From Tyzzerella sp963558545 (GTDB lineage Bacteria > Bacillota > Clostridia > Lachnospirales > CAG-274): a stretch of 44,373 nucleotides of DNA. Below are positions 34,512 to 43,108 of the stretch, piece after piece. Positions within the stretch are counted from its first letter, which is position 1. Each line of letters begins with the position of its first letter. The notes beneath the pieces were generated by a model. It was not told the origin of the DNA. It searched no databases and saw only the letters and a list, made by a program, of their open reading frames with translations. The translations under genes and the position numbers were made by a program. The DNA is taken from the NCBI RefSeq assembly GCF_963558545.1, contig NZ_CAUWHO010000014.1:1-44373 (forward strand), given 5' to 3'.

Positions 34512-34540
34512 ATATTACATATTTAATCTATTTATGTCAA
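34512..34540 (-). promoter_or_regulatory. trxB promoter
   Basis: On the minus strand TTGACA (34540-34535) is 17 bp from TAATAT (34517-34512). Confidence 0.7.
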
Positions 34541-34595
34541 TACTTATCTTTTTATTTATTATTAATATTTATACACTAATATATATTATATAAAA

Positions 34596-34624
34596 TTGTA
34601 ATAATAATAATAATATGCTATAAT
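34596..34624 (+). promoter_or_regulatory. promoter of the DUF624 gene
   Basis: TTGTAA (34596-34601) and TATAAT (34619-34624) are 17 bp apart, 42 bp before the ATG. Confidence 0.6.
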
Positions 34625-34666
34625 AGATATATATTTATTTTAAATATTATTATTTTGGAGGTAAAA

Positions 34667-35302
34667 ATGAATAGCTTTTTTGATTTAGATAATCCTGCTT
34701 GGAGATTTATAGGTAAAATTTTTGATGCTTGTTTTTTAAGTATTGTATATGTTATATTTTGTATACCTATATTTACAATAGGTGCTGCTAATACTGCTCT
34801 ATACTATGTTTTTTTAAAACTTGCTAAAGATGAAGAAGGATATCTTGTTAGAGATTTTATAAAATCCTTCAAAAGAAACTTTAAACAAAGTACGTTAGTT
34901 TGGCTTATTCTATTTACAATTGGTTTAGTATTAATTTTAGATATTTATTACTTTAAATTTATGCCTGGTCCTAAAGGTGCTTTTATGTATTATATGTTTT
35001 GGATGTTATTTTTCTTTTATTCAATTTTAAATTTATACATATTCCCTTTAATATCTAAATTTGAAAACACTACAAGAAATATGTTTAAGTTTTCTTTTGC
35101 AATGCCTATTAAACATTTTGGTTGGACTACATTAATGGTTGTTTTTAATACAGTTGTTATATTATCTGCAATACGTATTCCACCTATATTAATTTTTGTG
35201 CCGGGTATTTTAGCATTTTTCAATTCATATATATTTAACCATATATTTGATATATATATAAGAAAAATGCAAGAAGTAAACTCTATTGAAGAAGATAAAT
35301 AA
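34667..35302 (+). CDS. DUF624 (YesL-like) membrane protein
   Basis: About 211 aa with five or so hydrophobic segments. The N-terminal FFDLDNPAWRFIGKIFD and IPIFTIGAANTALYYVFLKL are typical of the DUF624/YesL family. YesL-type genes often lie near carbohydrate transport genes, but none is next to this one, and the function is unknown. The ATG at 34667 follows GGAGG (34657-34661). The longer frame begins at a TTG that overlaps the RBS. It is a single-gene unit with its own promoter and terminator. Confidence 0.85.
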   Translation: MNSFFDLDNPAWRFIGKIFDACFLSIVYVIFCIPIFTIGAANTALYYVFLKLAKDEEGYLVRDFIKSFKRNFKQSTLVWLILFTIGLVLILDIYYFKFMPGPKGAFMYYMFWMLFFFYSILNLYIFPLISKFENTTRNMFKFSFAMPIKHFGWTTLMVVFNTVVILSAIRIPPILIFVPGILAFFNSYIFNHIFDIYIRKMQEVNSIEEDK

Positions 35303-35318
35303 AAATAATTTTTATTAA

Positions 35319-35366
35319 AAAAGTCATATAAAAGGTTAAAAACCCTTTTATATGACTTTTATTTTT
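35319..35366. terminator. bidirectional terminator between DUF624 and aldehyde dehydrogenase
   Basis: A perfect 17-bp stem (35319-35335 / 35344-35360) has an 8-nt loop, with ATTTTT after it on the plus strand and an A/T-rich flank on the other side. The right arm covers the last codons of the dehydrogenase gene (stop 35348-35350). Confidence 0.88.
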
Positions 35367-36730
35367 CTTAACAATTTGATTATAAAATTTATATTATCTG
35401 TATTTCTATACCTAACCTTACTTTTAACTATTTTACTAGCATTTAAAACACCTTTTTTATGAGAAAATAAATCATAACTATATTTTCCGTGATATACACC
35501 AATTCCACTAGTACCTCTTCCACCAAAAGGTATGTTATGGTTAGCCACCTGCAATATAGTATCGTTTATACAAGCATTTCCACAAGGTATACTAAATATT
35601 AGCTTTTTAATAAATTTATCGTTTTTAGAAAATACATACATAGCCAAAGGATTTTTATTGTATTCCACTATATTATATATATTATCTATATTGTCATAAG
35701 GTATTATAGGAAGTATGGGTGCAAATATTTCTTCTTTCATAATAGAGCTATTCATAGATATATTAGTTATATACGTTGGTTCAATTTTTAAATTTTGTCT
35801 ATTATATTTCCCTCCATATAAAATATCCCCATCACCTAAAAAGTTTAGTATTCTATTAAAGTTTTTATCATTTATTATCTTAGGGTAAGCCTCATTATTT
35901 AGTATGTCATCTCCCCACAACTTTTCTGTATAAAATACAATTTTTTTTATTAAATTATCCTTTATACTACTATCTACTAACAAATAGTCTGGAGCTATAC
36001 AAGTTTGACCTGCATTTAATGTTTTTCCCCAAACTATACGTTTAGCTGCTTCATCTAAATCTACATCTTTATCAACAATACAAGGGCTTTTTCCTCCAAG
36101 CTCCAATGCTACTGGTGTTAATGTTTCGCTTGCCCTTTCCATTATTATTTTACCTATATGTGTACCACCTGTAAAAAATATAAAATCAACTTCATTATCT
36201 ATAATATTTTCCACCACATCTGCATCACCTAGAATAACTTTACAATATTTATCTTTAAATGTTTCCTCTATTATCTTTTTTATTAAATTTGAGCTATGTA
36301 TAGAATGCTCAGATGGTTTTATAATGGCACAGTTACCTGTTGCTATTGCCCCTACTAAAGGTGATATAGTAAGTAAAAATGGATAGTTCCAAGGTGATAT
36401 AATAAAACATACACCATAAGGTTCTTTTATCTCGTAACTTTTATACCCTAAAAACATAAGAGGTGTTTTTTTCTTTTTTATATTTGATAATTTTTTTGTA
36501 TTTTTTATAAAGTAGTCTATTTCTTGTAAAATAGGTAACATTTCTACTTGATAAGACATTACTTTAGAACGGCTTAAATCTTTTTCTAGTATATCTAAAA
36601 TGTCATTTTCATATTTTAACAATGTCTTTTTTAAAGATTTAAGCATTTTTATTCTAAAATTTACATCTTTAGTTATACCTGTTTTAAAAAAATTTTTTTG
36701 TTGTTCTATTGTATTTTTATACATTTTCAT
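35348..36730 (-). CDS. NAD(P)-dependent aldehyde dehydrogenase (class 3 / YwdH-like)
   Basis: 460-aa aldehyde dehydrogenase of the short class-3-like group. PWNYP at 113-117 carries the oxyanion Asn115. The general base Glu210 is in LELGGKSP, and the nucleophile Cys244 is in GQTCIAPDY. It oxidizes aldehydes to acids; the substrate is not known. It overlaps the MATE gene stop by one base (TAATG), so translation is coupled. The second ATG (two codons on) is better spaced from AAAAGG and may be the true start. The mgsA gene in the same minus-strand run suggests a role with reactive aldehydes. Confidence 0.92.
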   Translation of the reverse strand: MKMYKNTIEQQKNFFKTGITKDVNFRIKMLKSLKKTLLKYENDILDILEKDLSRSKVMSYQVEMLPILQEIDYFIKNTKKLSNIKKKKTPLMFLGYKSYEIKEPYGVCFIISPWNYPFLLTISPLVGAIATGNCAIIKPSEHSIHSSNLIKKIIEETFKDKYCKVILGDADVVENIIDNEVDFIFFTGGTHIGKIIMERASETLTPVALELGGKSPCIVDKDVDLDEAAKRIVWGKTLNAGQTCIAPDYLLVDSSIKDNLIKKIVFYTEKLWGDDILNNEAYPKIINDKNFNRILNFLGDGDILYGGKYNRQNLKIEPTYITNISMNSSIMKEEIFAPILPIIPYDNIDNIYNIVEYNKNPLAMYVFSKNDKFIKKLIFSIPCGNACINDTILQVANHNIPFGGRGTSGIGVYHGKYSYDLFSHKKGVLNASKIVKSKVRYRNTDNINFIIKLLRKIKVI

Positions 36731-38076
36731 TACCTTTTACATACATTTTTTTCTAAATTTTTAAGTTTTCTAAAATATGCTGGAACAACTATTAAAGCTC
36801 CACCTAACCAAGCCACTGGACAAGCAAGAGATATACCTAAATATCCTAGTCCTATTAGCCCAATAGCTACAGACACTCTACCAACAAGCTCTACAATACC
36901 TGCTACAAGTGGAAAAAAGGCATCTCCCATTCCTTGTATGGCACTTCTATAAAGTATTAAAAGCATAAGAGGTATAAAGAAAGCACAAGCCCAGAATAAA
37001 TATAACCTTACATATTCTATAACTAAAGTTTTATCTTCCCCTTCTTGCATAAATAAATTGATAAGAGGTATATTAAACACATATATTATAACACTACATA
37101 TAATAGCTATAACTACACCTATTATAGTCATTTTTTTCATACCTTCTTTTATTCTATCTATTTTACCAGCACCTAAGTTTTGTCCTGCATATGTTGTACC
37201 TGCAATACCAAGTGTAGAAAACGGCTGTATAGCTAGCTGTTCTATCCTACAACATATAGTATAGCTAGCAACTGCTATAGTACCTAAACTATTTACAGCA
37301 CTTTGTAATAATATACTGCCTATAGCTATTACAGAATATTGAAAAGCCATAGGAAAACCAATAGAAAAAAGTATATTGGCAGACTTTTGTTTATATATAA
37401 AGTCTTCTTTTTTCATTCTTAATATTTCAAATTTTTTATACATATAAATGGTACATAATATGGCAGAAACACCTTGAGATATAACAGTTGCTAATGCTGC
37501 ACCTGCCACTCCCATATTAAAGGATAATATAAATAAAAAGTCTAAAGCAATGTTTAAAAATGATGCTACTATTAAAAAATATAACGGCGTTTTAGCATCT
37601 CCTAAAGCTCTTAATATACTAGCAGTCATATTATATGCCATATTAGTAATAAGACCTAATAATATTATTATCATATAATTATATGCGTGGTTATACACAT
37701 CTTCTGGTGTTTTTGTAACAGTTAATAATGGTCCTAGCCCAATTGTAGATATTATAGTTAAAATAATACCTATACCAACTGTAAGATATATACTCATAGC
37801 TACAAAATGTCTTACTCTTTTAGGGTCATTAGCACCAAACCCTTGAGCTATGGGAACGGCAAAACCACTAGTCATACCCATAGCAAACCCTAGTATGAAA
37901 AAGTTTATACCTCCCGTAGAGCCAACTCCTGCTAATGCTTGTGTTCCTACATATTTACCCACAATAATAGTATCTACCATACTATATAGTTGTTGAAAGA
38001 TATTACCTATAAGAAGAGGTATAATGAATTTTATAACCAGCTTTGTAGGATTACCTACTGTCATATCATTAGTCAT
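36730..38076 (-). CDS. MATE-family efflux transporter
   Basis: 448-aa antiporter with about twelve membrane segments. MATE features: PTKLVIKFIIPLLIGNIFQQLYSMVDTIIVGKYVG at the start (a long conserved stretch), GYLGISLACPVAW near the end. Drugs, dyes or metabolites are possible substrates. The start follows the HAD gene by 3 bp, with a GTGAGGG RBS inside the HAD 3' end. The stop overlaps the aldehyde dehydrogenase start. Confidence 0.92.
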   Translation of the reverse strand: MTNDMTVGNPTKLVIKFIIPLLIGNIFQQLYSMVDTIIVGKYVGTQALAGVGSTGGINFFILGFAMGMTSGFAVPIAQGFGANDPKRVRHFVAMSIYLTVGIGIILTIISTIGLGPLLTVTKTPEDVYNHAYNYMIIILLGLITNMAYNMTASILRALGDAKTPLYFLIVASFLNIALDFLFILSFNMGVAGAALATVISQGVSAILCTIYMYKKFEILRMKKEDFIYKQKSANILFSIGFPMAFQYSVIAIGSILLQSAVNSLGTIAVASYTICCRIEQLAIQPFSTLGIAGTTYAGQNLGAGKIDRIKEGMKKMTIIGVVIAIICSVIIYVFNIPLINLFMQEGEDKTLVIEYVRLYLFWACAFFIPLMLLILYRSAIQGMGDAFFPLVAGIVELVGRVSVAIGLIGLGYLGISLACPVAWLGGALIVVPAYFRKLKNLEKNVCKR

Positions 38077-38079
38077 TTT

Positions 38080-38874
38080 TTAACCCTCACTAAAAAATTT
38101 ATTATATATTTCTTTTAAAGTTTCTATTACGCATTTACAAGTATACTTTGCAACTTTTTTAACATCTTGGTGTGCATTTTCCATAGCATAGCTATACTTT
38201 GCATCAGCTAGCATTTCTATATCATTAAAGTTATCTCCAAAAGCTACTGTTTCTTCGCTAGAAACATTTATAACATTTTGTAATATCTTTATAGCATTTC
38301 CTTTATGTGTGTCTAAGTTCATAAAATCGTACCAAGTATGCCCAGATACTGTATGCTGAAACTTATCTCCAAAATCGCTTACAAAATATTGTATTATTTC
38401 ATCATTTATGCCTTCTTTATAAAATAAAGATACCTTTACAATATCTTGGTCTATTTCATCAAATGATTTTATTTCGGTAATATGATTTTGTATTTCATTA
38501 CCTACTAAATCTCCAAAATCTTTACATTTTGGCATAATATATGTAGTATGCTCCCCACATATAAATAATTCTACATTATCTTTATTTAATATTTTTTGAG
38601 ATAATTTTTTTGCAATATCTATATCTATTGCCGATTTATATATTATTTCGTTATTATACTGAATTATTGCTCCATTTTCTGCAATATATCCTATTTTATC
38701 TTTAACCGGTTTAAATATCTTTTGCAAATTATAAAGCTGACGCCCACTTGTCGCAAAAAAAAGTACACCTTTTTCATAAAATTTTTCTATTAAATCAAAT
38801 AACTCTGGTTCTATAGGGTCTGAATATCCATGAAGAAGTGTCCCATCTATATCACAAGTAATAAGCTTTATCAT
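38080..38874 (-). CDS. Cof-type HAD-IIB phosphatase
   Basis: 264-aa haloacid-dehalogenase phosphatase. Motif I is CDIDGTLLHG (Asp8, Asp10), motif II Ser/Thr is in FATSGRQL, and motif IV is FGDNFNDIEML. The Cof-type cap lies between. The substrate is probably a sugar phosphate or another small phosphate ester. The RBS AAAGGAGAGG is close to the ATG. It lies between mgsA and MATE on one strand. Confidence 0.92.
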   Translation of the reverse strand: MIKLITCDIDGTLLHGYSDPIEPELFDLIEKFYEKGVLFFATSGRQLYNLQKIFKPVKDKIGYIAENGAIIQYNNEIIYKSAIDIDIAKKLSQKILNKDNVELFICGEHTTYIMPKCKDFGDLVGNEIQNHITEIKSFDEIDQDIVKVSLFYKEGINDEIIQYFVSDFGDKFQHTVSGHTWYDFMNLDTHKGNAIKILQNVINVSSEETVAFGDNFNDIEMLADAKYSYAMENAHQDVKKVAKYTCKCVIETLKEIYNKFFSEG

Positions 38875-38892
38875 ATTCCCTCTCCTTTAAAA

Positions 38893-39363
38893 CTATAATG
38901 TTTTTGCTCTATTTTCAACATTTTTTTGAAAATTCAAAACTTTATGGTCATAGTCTTCGTTCATAAATTTAGATGTTATCATAAAATCTGCAGAAGATTT
39001 ATTATTAGCAATAGGTAAATCATAAACTTGTGCTATACGAAGAAGTGCTTTAACATCTGGGTCGTGTGGTTGAGCAGTTAATGGGTCTGAAAAAAATACT
39101 ATAAAATCTATTACTCCCTCCACTATTTTTGCACCTATTTGTTGGTCCCCACCCAAAGGTCCACTGTTAAATCCTTTTACTTTAAGCCCTGTATTAGCTG
39201 TTATCATTTTTGCTGTTGTACCAGTACCATAAAGCTTATGAGTTTCTAACACGTTTTTGTATTTTTTACACCATTCTATAAGTTCACTTTTTTTATTATC
39301 GTGAGCTATAAGAGCTATGTTTTTTTGTTTTTTTATAGTTAATGTAATGTATTCTTCTGTCAT
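38893..39363 (-). CDS. mgsA: methylglyoxal synthase
   Basis: 156-aa enzyme that converts dihydroxyacetone phosphate to methylglyoxal and phosphate, relieving sugar-phosphate build-up. Family signatures: IALIAHDNKK near 15-24, GTGTTAKMI, SGPLGGDQQIGA with a catalytic Asp, and FFSDPLTAQPHDPDVKALLR. The RBS AGAGG is about 7 bp from the ATG. It heads the run mgsA-HAD-MATE-ALDH; the last gene could help clear aldehydes, an inference from order only. Confidence 0.96.
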   Translation of the reverse strand: MTEEYITLTIKKQKNIALIAHDNKKSELIEWCKKYKNVLETHKLYGTGTTAKMITANTGLKVKGFNSGPLGGDQQIGAKIVEGVIDFIVFFSDPLTAQPHDPDVKALLRIAQVYDLPIANNKSSADFMITSKFMNEDYDHKVLNFQKNVENRAKTL

Positions 39364-39417
39364 AACGTTACCTCTTTTCTCTATATTTTGTAATAATCTT
39401 TATTTTTAATAATATGT

Positions 39418-39465
39418 AATTATAAAAGATATAATATTAAATACTATATCTTTTATAATTTTTAT
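39418..39465. terminator. AT-rich terminator-like hairpin
   Basis: A perfect 16-bp stem (39418-39433 / 39445-39460) has an 11-nt loop. It lies between the small membrane gene and mgsA, both on the minus strand, so it should end the former. Its better T-tract is on the plus side, however. Confidence 0.6.
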
Positions 39466-39494
39466 TATGTATATACTATCTTTATTATATTATG

Positions 39495-39815
39495 TTACAT
39501 TATAATAGAAAGTATTAATGTAACAAACATACATAAAACCAATATAATTTTAAATACTAACCAATTTATTTTTTTATAAAAAACTAAAGGAATAGCTAAC
39601 AAAGGTAAAATGCTTATAACCAAACAAATTATTCTTTGTAAAATGTAGTTTGATGGTAATGCTGTAAAAGATATATAACCTATACATATTGACAATATAA
39701 CCATTAGAATAGTCGCTACATTTTTTAAAATATTATTTTTAATAACAAAAATACCTATTGTACCTATTATTACTAACGCAAATATAATGCCATAAATTAT
39801 TCCCAAAACAGGCAT
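39495..39815 (-). CDS. small membrane protein, unknown function
   Basis: 106 aa, almost wholly hydrophobic, with three or four membrane segments (about 5-24, 31-51, 60-78, 86-105) separated by short positively charged loops (KNNILKN, KKINW). I recognise no family. It has a clear GGGGGG RBS about 6 bp before the ATG and its own promoter, so it is probably a real gene. The hairpins at 39418 and 39901 bracket it as a single-gene unit. Confidence 0.7.
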   Translation of the reverse strand: MPVLGIIYGIIFALVIIGTIGIFVIKNNILKNVATILMVILSICIGYISFTALPSNYILQRIICLVISILPLLAIPLVFYKKINWLVFKIILVLCMFVTLILSIIM

Positions 39816-39850
39816 ATAAATCCCCCCTATAAAATATAAATTTTATTTTT

Positions 39851-39879
39851 ATATTACTATATATTTTTATAAAAATCAA
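39851..39879 (-). promoter_or_regulatory. promoter of the small membrane protein gene
   Basis: On the minus strand TTGATT (39879-39874) is 17 bp from TAATAT (39856-39851). Confidence 0.55.
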
Positions 39880-39900
39880 TATATTTTTATGTTGATATCT

Positions 39901-39946
39901 AATTGTAATAAGGCTGTAAACTTTTGTTTACAGCCTTATTACAATT
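39901..39946 (-). terminator. long hairpin after the opp operon
   Basis: A perfect 21-bp stem (39901-39921 / 39926-39946) has a TTTT loop and lies 20 bp after the oppF stop. The T-tract on the minus side is poor. The flank at 39937-39965 resembles the right end of the interspersed repeat (minus strand AATATAAGACACCTTAATTG). Confidence 0.72.
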
Positions 39947-39965
39947 AAGGTGTCTTATATTTTTA

Positions 39966-40952
39966 TTAATCTTGAGAATATAAATGACACGCAGTATAAT
40001 GTCCATCTCCATAATCTTTCCAAACAGGTGCTTGTTCTTTACAAATATCCATACATTTATGACATCTAGTATGAAATTTACAACCTTTTGGTGGGTTGGA
40101 AGCAGAAGGTATATCTCCTTCTAATATTATTCTGTTCATTTTTTTATCTGGGTCTGGTATAGGTACAGCACTTAATAAAGCCTCTGTATAAGGGTGTTTT
40201 GGGTTGCTAAAAATTTGCTCTTTAGTAGCAAGCTCTACTAAGCTACCTAAATACATAACCCCTACCATATCTGCCAAATATTCTACAACAGATAAATCGT
40301 GTGATATAAATAAATAAGTTAAGCCATTTTTTGTTTGTAAATCTTTCATAAGATTTATAACCTGTGCTTGTATAGACACATCAAGTGCAGAAACAGGCTC
40401 ATCTGCTATAACTAATTCTGGACGAAGAGCTAAAGCTCTAGCTATACAAATTCTCTGTCTTTGTCCACCAGAAAATTCGTGTGGGTATCTATCTATATAA
40501 TATCTCCTAAGACCACATTCTTCCATTACTTGTAATATATACTCTTTAAGTCTATCCTTTTCTACAAGGTTATGCTCACGAACAGCCTCACCTATTATCT
40601 CTCCAACAGGCATACGAGGGTTTAATGAAGAATATGGGTCTTGGAATATCATTTGTATTTTTGGCCTTAATGCTTTTAAATCTTTTTTATTTAATTTAAA
40701 TATATCTCTCCCATTTAGAAGTGCTTCACCAGATGTTGGCTCTACAAGTCTTATTAATGTTCTACCAATTGTAGTTTTACCACAACCAGATTCTCCAACA
40801 AGTCCAAATGTTTTTCCTCGTTCTATAGAAAAAGATACTCCATCTACAGAACGCACTTGACCTACAGTTTTTTGTAAAACACCAGCTTTTATAGGATAAT
40901 GTTTTACAAGATTTTTAACCTCTAATAAAACTCTATCTTTATTTTCCATCAT
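39966..40952 (-). CDS. oppF: oligopeptide ABC transporter ATPase OppF
   Basis: ATPase subunit, about 328 aa. Walker A is GESGCGKTT, the signature is FSGGQRQRICIARAL and Walker B is LVIADEPVSALD. The C-terminal oligopeptide domain has four cysteines (GCKFHTRCHKCMDIC), a pattern linked to an iron-sulfur site in some Opp transporters. The start is ATG 40952 (overlapping the oppD stop by one base as TAATG) or ATG 40949. AAGGAGG lies 4-7 bp upstream. The longer frame to 40985 lies inside oppD and has no RBS. Confidence 0.95.
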   Translation of the reverse strand: MMENKDRVLLEVKNLVKHYPIKAGVLQKTVGQVRSVDGVSFSIERGKTFGLVGESGCGKTTIGRTLIRLVEPTSGEALLNGRDIFKLNKKDLKALRPKIQMIFQDPYSSLNPRMPVGEIIGEAVREHNLVEKDRLKEYILQVMEECGLRRYYIDRYPHEFSGGQRQRICIARALALRPELVIADEPVSALDVSIQAQVINLMKDLQTKNGLTYLFISHDLSVVEYLADMVGVMYLGSLVELATKEQIFSNPKHPYTEALLSAVPIPDPDKKMNRIILEGDIPSASNPPKGCKFHTRCHKCMDICKEQAPVWKDYGDGHYTACHLYSQD

Positions 40953-42091
40953 TAACCCTCCTTCCTTTCGTTGTAAAGATGACAAGTAACTTTATGTGTA
41001 TCGCTTATATCTGTTATATCTGGATAAATTGTGTCACAAATATCCATACAATTTTCACATCTATTTTTAAAGAAACACCCAGAAGGCATATCTATTGGGC
41101 TAGGCACAGCACCTGGTATAGAATATAACCTTGTTACCCCTTCTTTTAAAACAGGACGAGATTTTAAAAGTCCTTTTGTATAAGGGTGTTTTGGATTTTT
41201 AAATATTTCTTTAACATTTCCTTTTTCTACAACACGCCCTGCATACATTATAACAACATAGTCTGCCATTTCTGCTACAACGCCTAAGTCGTGTGTTATA
41301 AGCATAATAGACGCATTTATTCTACTTTTTAAATCACGTAAAAGGTCTAATATTTGTGCTTGTATAGTAACATCAAGAGCAGTAGTAGGCTCATCTGCCA
41401 CAATAAAGTTTGGCCCACAAGCTAAAGACATAGCTATAACAACCCTTTGACGCATACCACCTGATAGCTCGTGAGGATAGCTTTTATATATTTCTTCTAC
41501 ACGAGATATACCTACAGCTTTTAAAAGCTCTAAAGTTCTTTGTTTTCTACCTTCTTTTGTTTCATTTTTATCGTGGTAGTAAATAACCTCTTCTATTTGT
41601 TCTCCTATTTTAAATATAGGGTTTAAGCTAGTCATTGGCTCTTGAAATATCATAGATATTTCTCCACCTCTTATTTTATTATGAATACTTTGAGGTAATT
41701 TAGCAAGGTCTACTACTTTTCCTAGCTCTTTACTATTATATCTAATTTTCCCACCAGCTATTTGTCCGTGAGGCCCTGGTAAAAGACCCATAAGAGATAA
41801 GCTAGTAACAGATTTACCACAACCAGATTCTCCAACAACACCAACTGTTTTCCCAATAGGTATATCAAAAGATACACCATCTACAGATTTTACAATGCCT
41901 TCCTCTGTATAAAAATACGTCTGTAAATTATCAAATTCTATTAAGTTATTAGAATTTTTCATCTCTGTAACATATTCTTTTTCTGGTACGTTTTTTCTAT
42001 TTTTTTGCTTTCTGTATTCTTTAAATTTTTGTTTATTAAATTTTTTAATTTCTTTTTCTCTTTGTCTTATATCATTTTTATTTAAAGCCAT
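40952..42091 (-). CDS. oppD: oligopeptide ABC transporter ATPase OppD
   Basis: ATPase partner of OppF, about 379 aa. Walker A is GESGCGKSVTSL, the signature is LSGGMRQRVVIAMSL and Walker B is FIVADEPTTALD. The C-terminal four-Cys motif is GCFFKNRCENCMDIC. Before the usual start (about NLIEFDNLQTYF) there is an extra 45-50 residue segment rich in Lys, Arg, Glu and Asn, probably helical. I choose the ATG at 42091, with AGGTGA 5 bp upstream; the longer frame begins at a GTG inside that RBS. Confidence 0.94.
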   Translation of the reverse strand: MALNKNDIRQREKEIKKFNKQKFKEYRKQKNRKNVPEKEYVTEMKNSNNLIEFDNLQTYFYTEEGIVKSVDGVSFDIPIGKTVGVVGESGCGKSVTSLSLMGLLPGPHGQIAGGKIRYNSKELGKVVDLAKLPQSIHNKIRGGEISMIFQEPMTSLNPIFKIGEQIEEVIYYHDKNETKEGRKQRTLELLKAVGISRVEEIYKSYPHELSGGMRQRVVIAMSLACGPNFIVADEPTTALDVTIQAQILDLLRDLKSRINASIMLITHDLGVVAEMADYVVIMYAGRVVEKGNVKEIFKNPKHPYTKGLLKSRPVLKEGVTRLYSIPGAVPSPIDMPSGCFFKNRCENCMDICDTIYPDITDISDTHKVTCHLYNERKEG

Positions 42092-42100
42092 ATCTTTCAC

Positions 42101-43093
42101 CTACCTTTTCATTTTAGGGTCAAAGGCATCTCTTAGACCATCACCAATAAAGTTAAATGCCATTACAAGAAGTAAAATAGCAATACCTGGTGGTAACCAT
42201 ATATTAATATAGTTTTTCATAATAACAGAGTTATTAACTGCATTAACCATATTTCCCCAAGAAGCATAAGGGAAAGACAGACCAACACCTAAGAAACTTA
42301 ATGTAGATTCTGTTAGTATAACACTACCTAAATCCATTGTAGCCATAACAATTATAATAGAAGTAACATTAGGTATAAGGTGTTTTATAATTATTCTTGA
42401 TGTTTTAAGCCCACAAGCTTTAGCAGCCTGCATATATTCCATTTCACGTATAGATAAAATTTGTCCTCTTACAAGCCTTGCAACAGATGCCCATTTTAAA
42501 GCACCCATTATTATCATAAGTACATATATCTTTTTTTGTGCTGGTACTTTCATACTAGCCATAACACCAGACATCATAAGCATAAGTGGTAAAAATGGTA
42601 TACAATAAAATATATCTACAAGACGCATTATAACCATATCTACCCATTTACCATAATATCCTGCTATACCACCAAGAGTTACACCTATTAAAAGCTCTAG
42701 CATAACAACCCAAAAACCAAACATTAAAGATATTCTACCACCATACATAAGACGTGTAAAAACATCTCTACCATCTGCATCTGTACCTAAAAGATGCTTG
42801 CTAGATATAGGTGCTTTTAGATTTATTTCCAATCCATCTTTTTGCACACTCCCTTCTGAAGATGTAGCAACGTCCATACTAATTTCATTACCATTAGTAT
42901 CTTTATAAAAAATCTCATACTCTCCATAAGGTGAGAAGAACGGTCCTATTAAACAAAATATAAATATAAATCCTATAATAACTAAACCTAATACTGCTAA
43001 TTTGTTTTTAAAAAACTTTTTCATTACCAAAGAACCAGGAGTCTGTATAGATGTTATACTCTCTTGTTCATCTCTTTCTTTTAAATCTTCCAT
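42101..43093 (-). CDS. oppC: oligopeptide ABC transporter permease OppC
   Basis: 330-aa inner-membrane permease. It has an N-terminal cytosolic stretch, TM1 at about 33-52, a long outside loop (about 55-105, ending LLGTDADGRDVFTRLMYG, which is typical of OppC), then five more TM segments. The EAA-type loop is MQAAKACGLKTSRIIIKHLIPN. It pairs with OppB. The RBS AGGAGG is about 7 bp from the ATG. It lies 9-16 bp from its neighbours. Confidence 0.95.
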   Translation of the reverse strand: MEDLKERDEQESITSIQTPGSLVMKKFFKNKLAVLGLVIIGFIFIFCLIGPFFSPYGEYEIFYKDTNGNEISMDVATSSEGSVQKDGLEINLKAPISSKHLLGTDADGRDVFTRLMYGGRISLMFGFWVVMLELLIGVTLGGIAGYYGKWVDMVIMRLVDIFYCIPFLPLMLMMSGVMASMKVPAQKKIYVLMIIMGALKWASVARLVRGQILSIREMEYMQAAKACGLKTSRIIIKHLIPNVTSIIIVMATMDLGSVILTESTLSFLGVGLSFPYASWGNMVNAVNNSVIMKNYINIWLPPGIAILLLVMAFNFIGDGLRDAFDPKMKR

Positions 43094-43108
43094 AACAATC
43101 CTCCTGTT

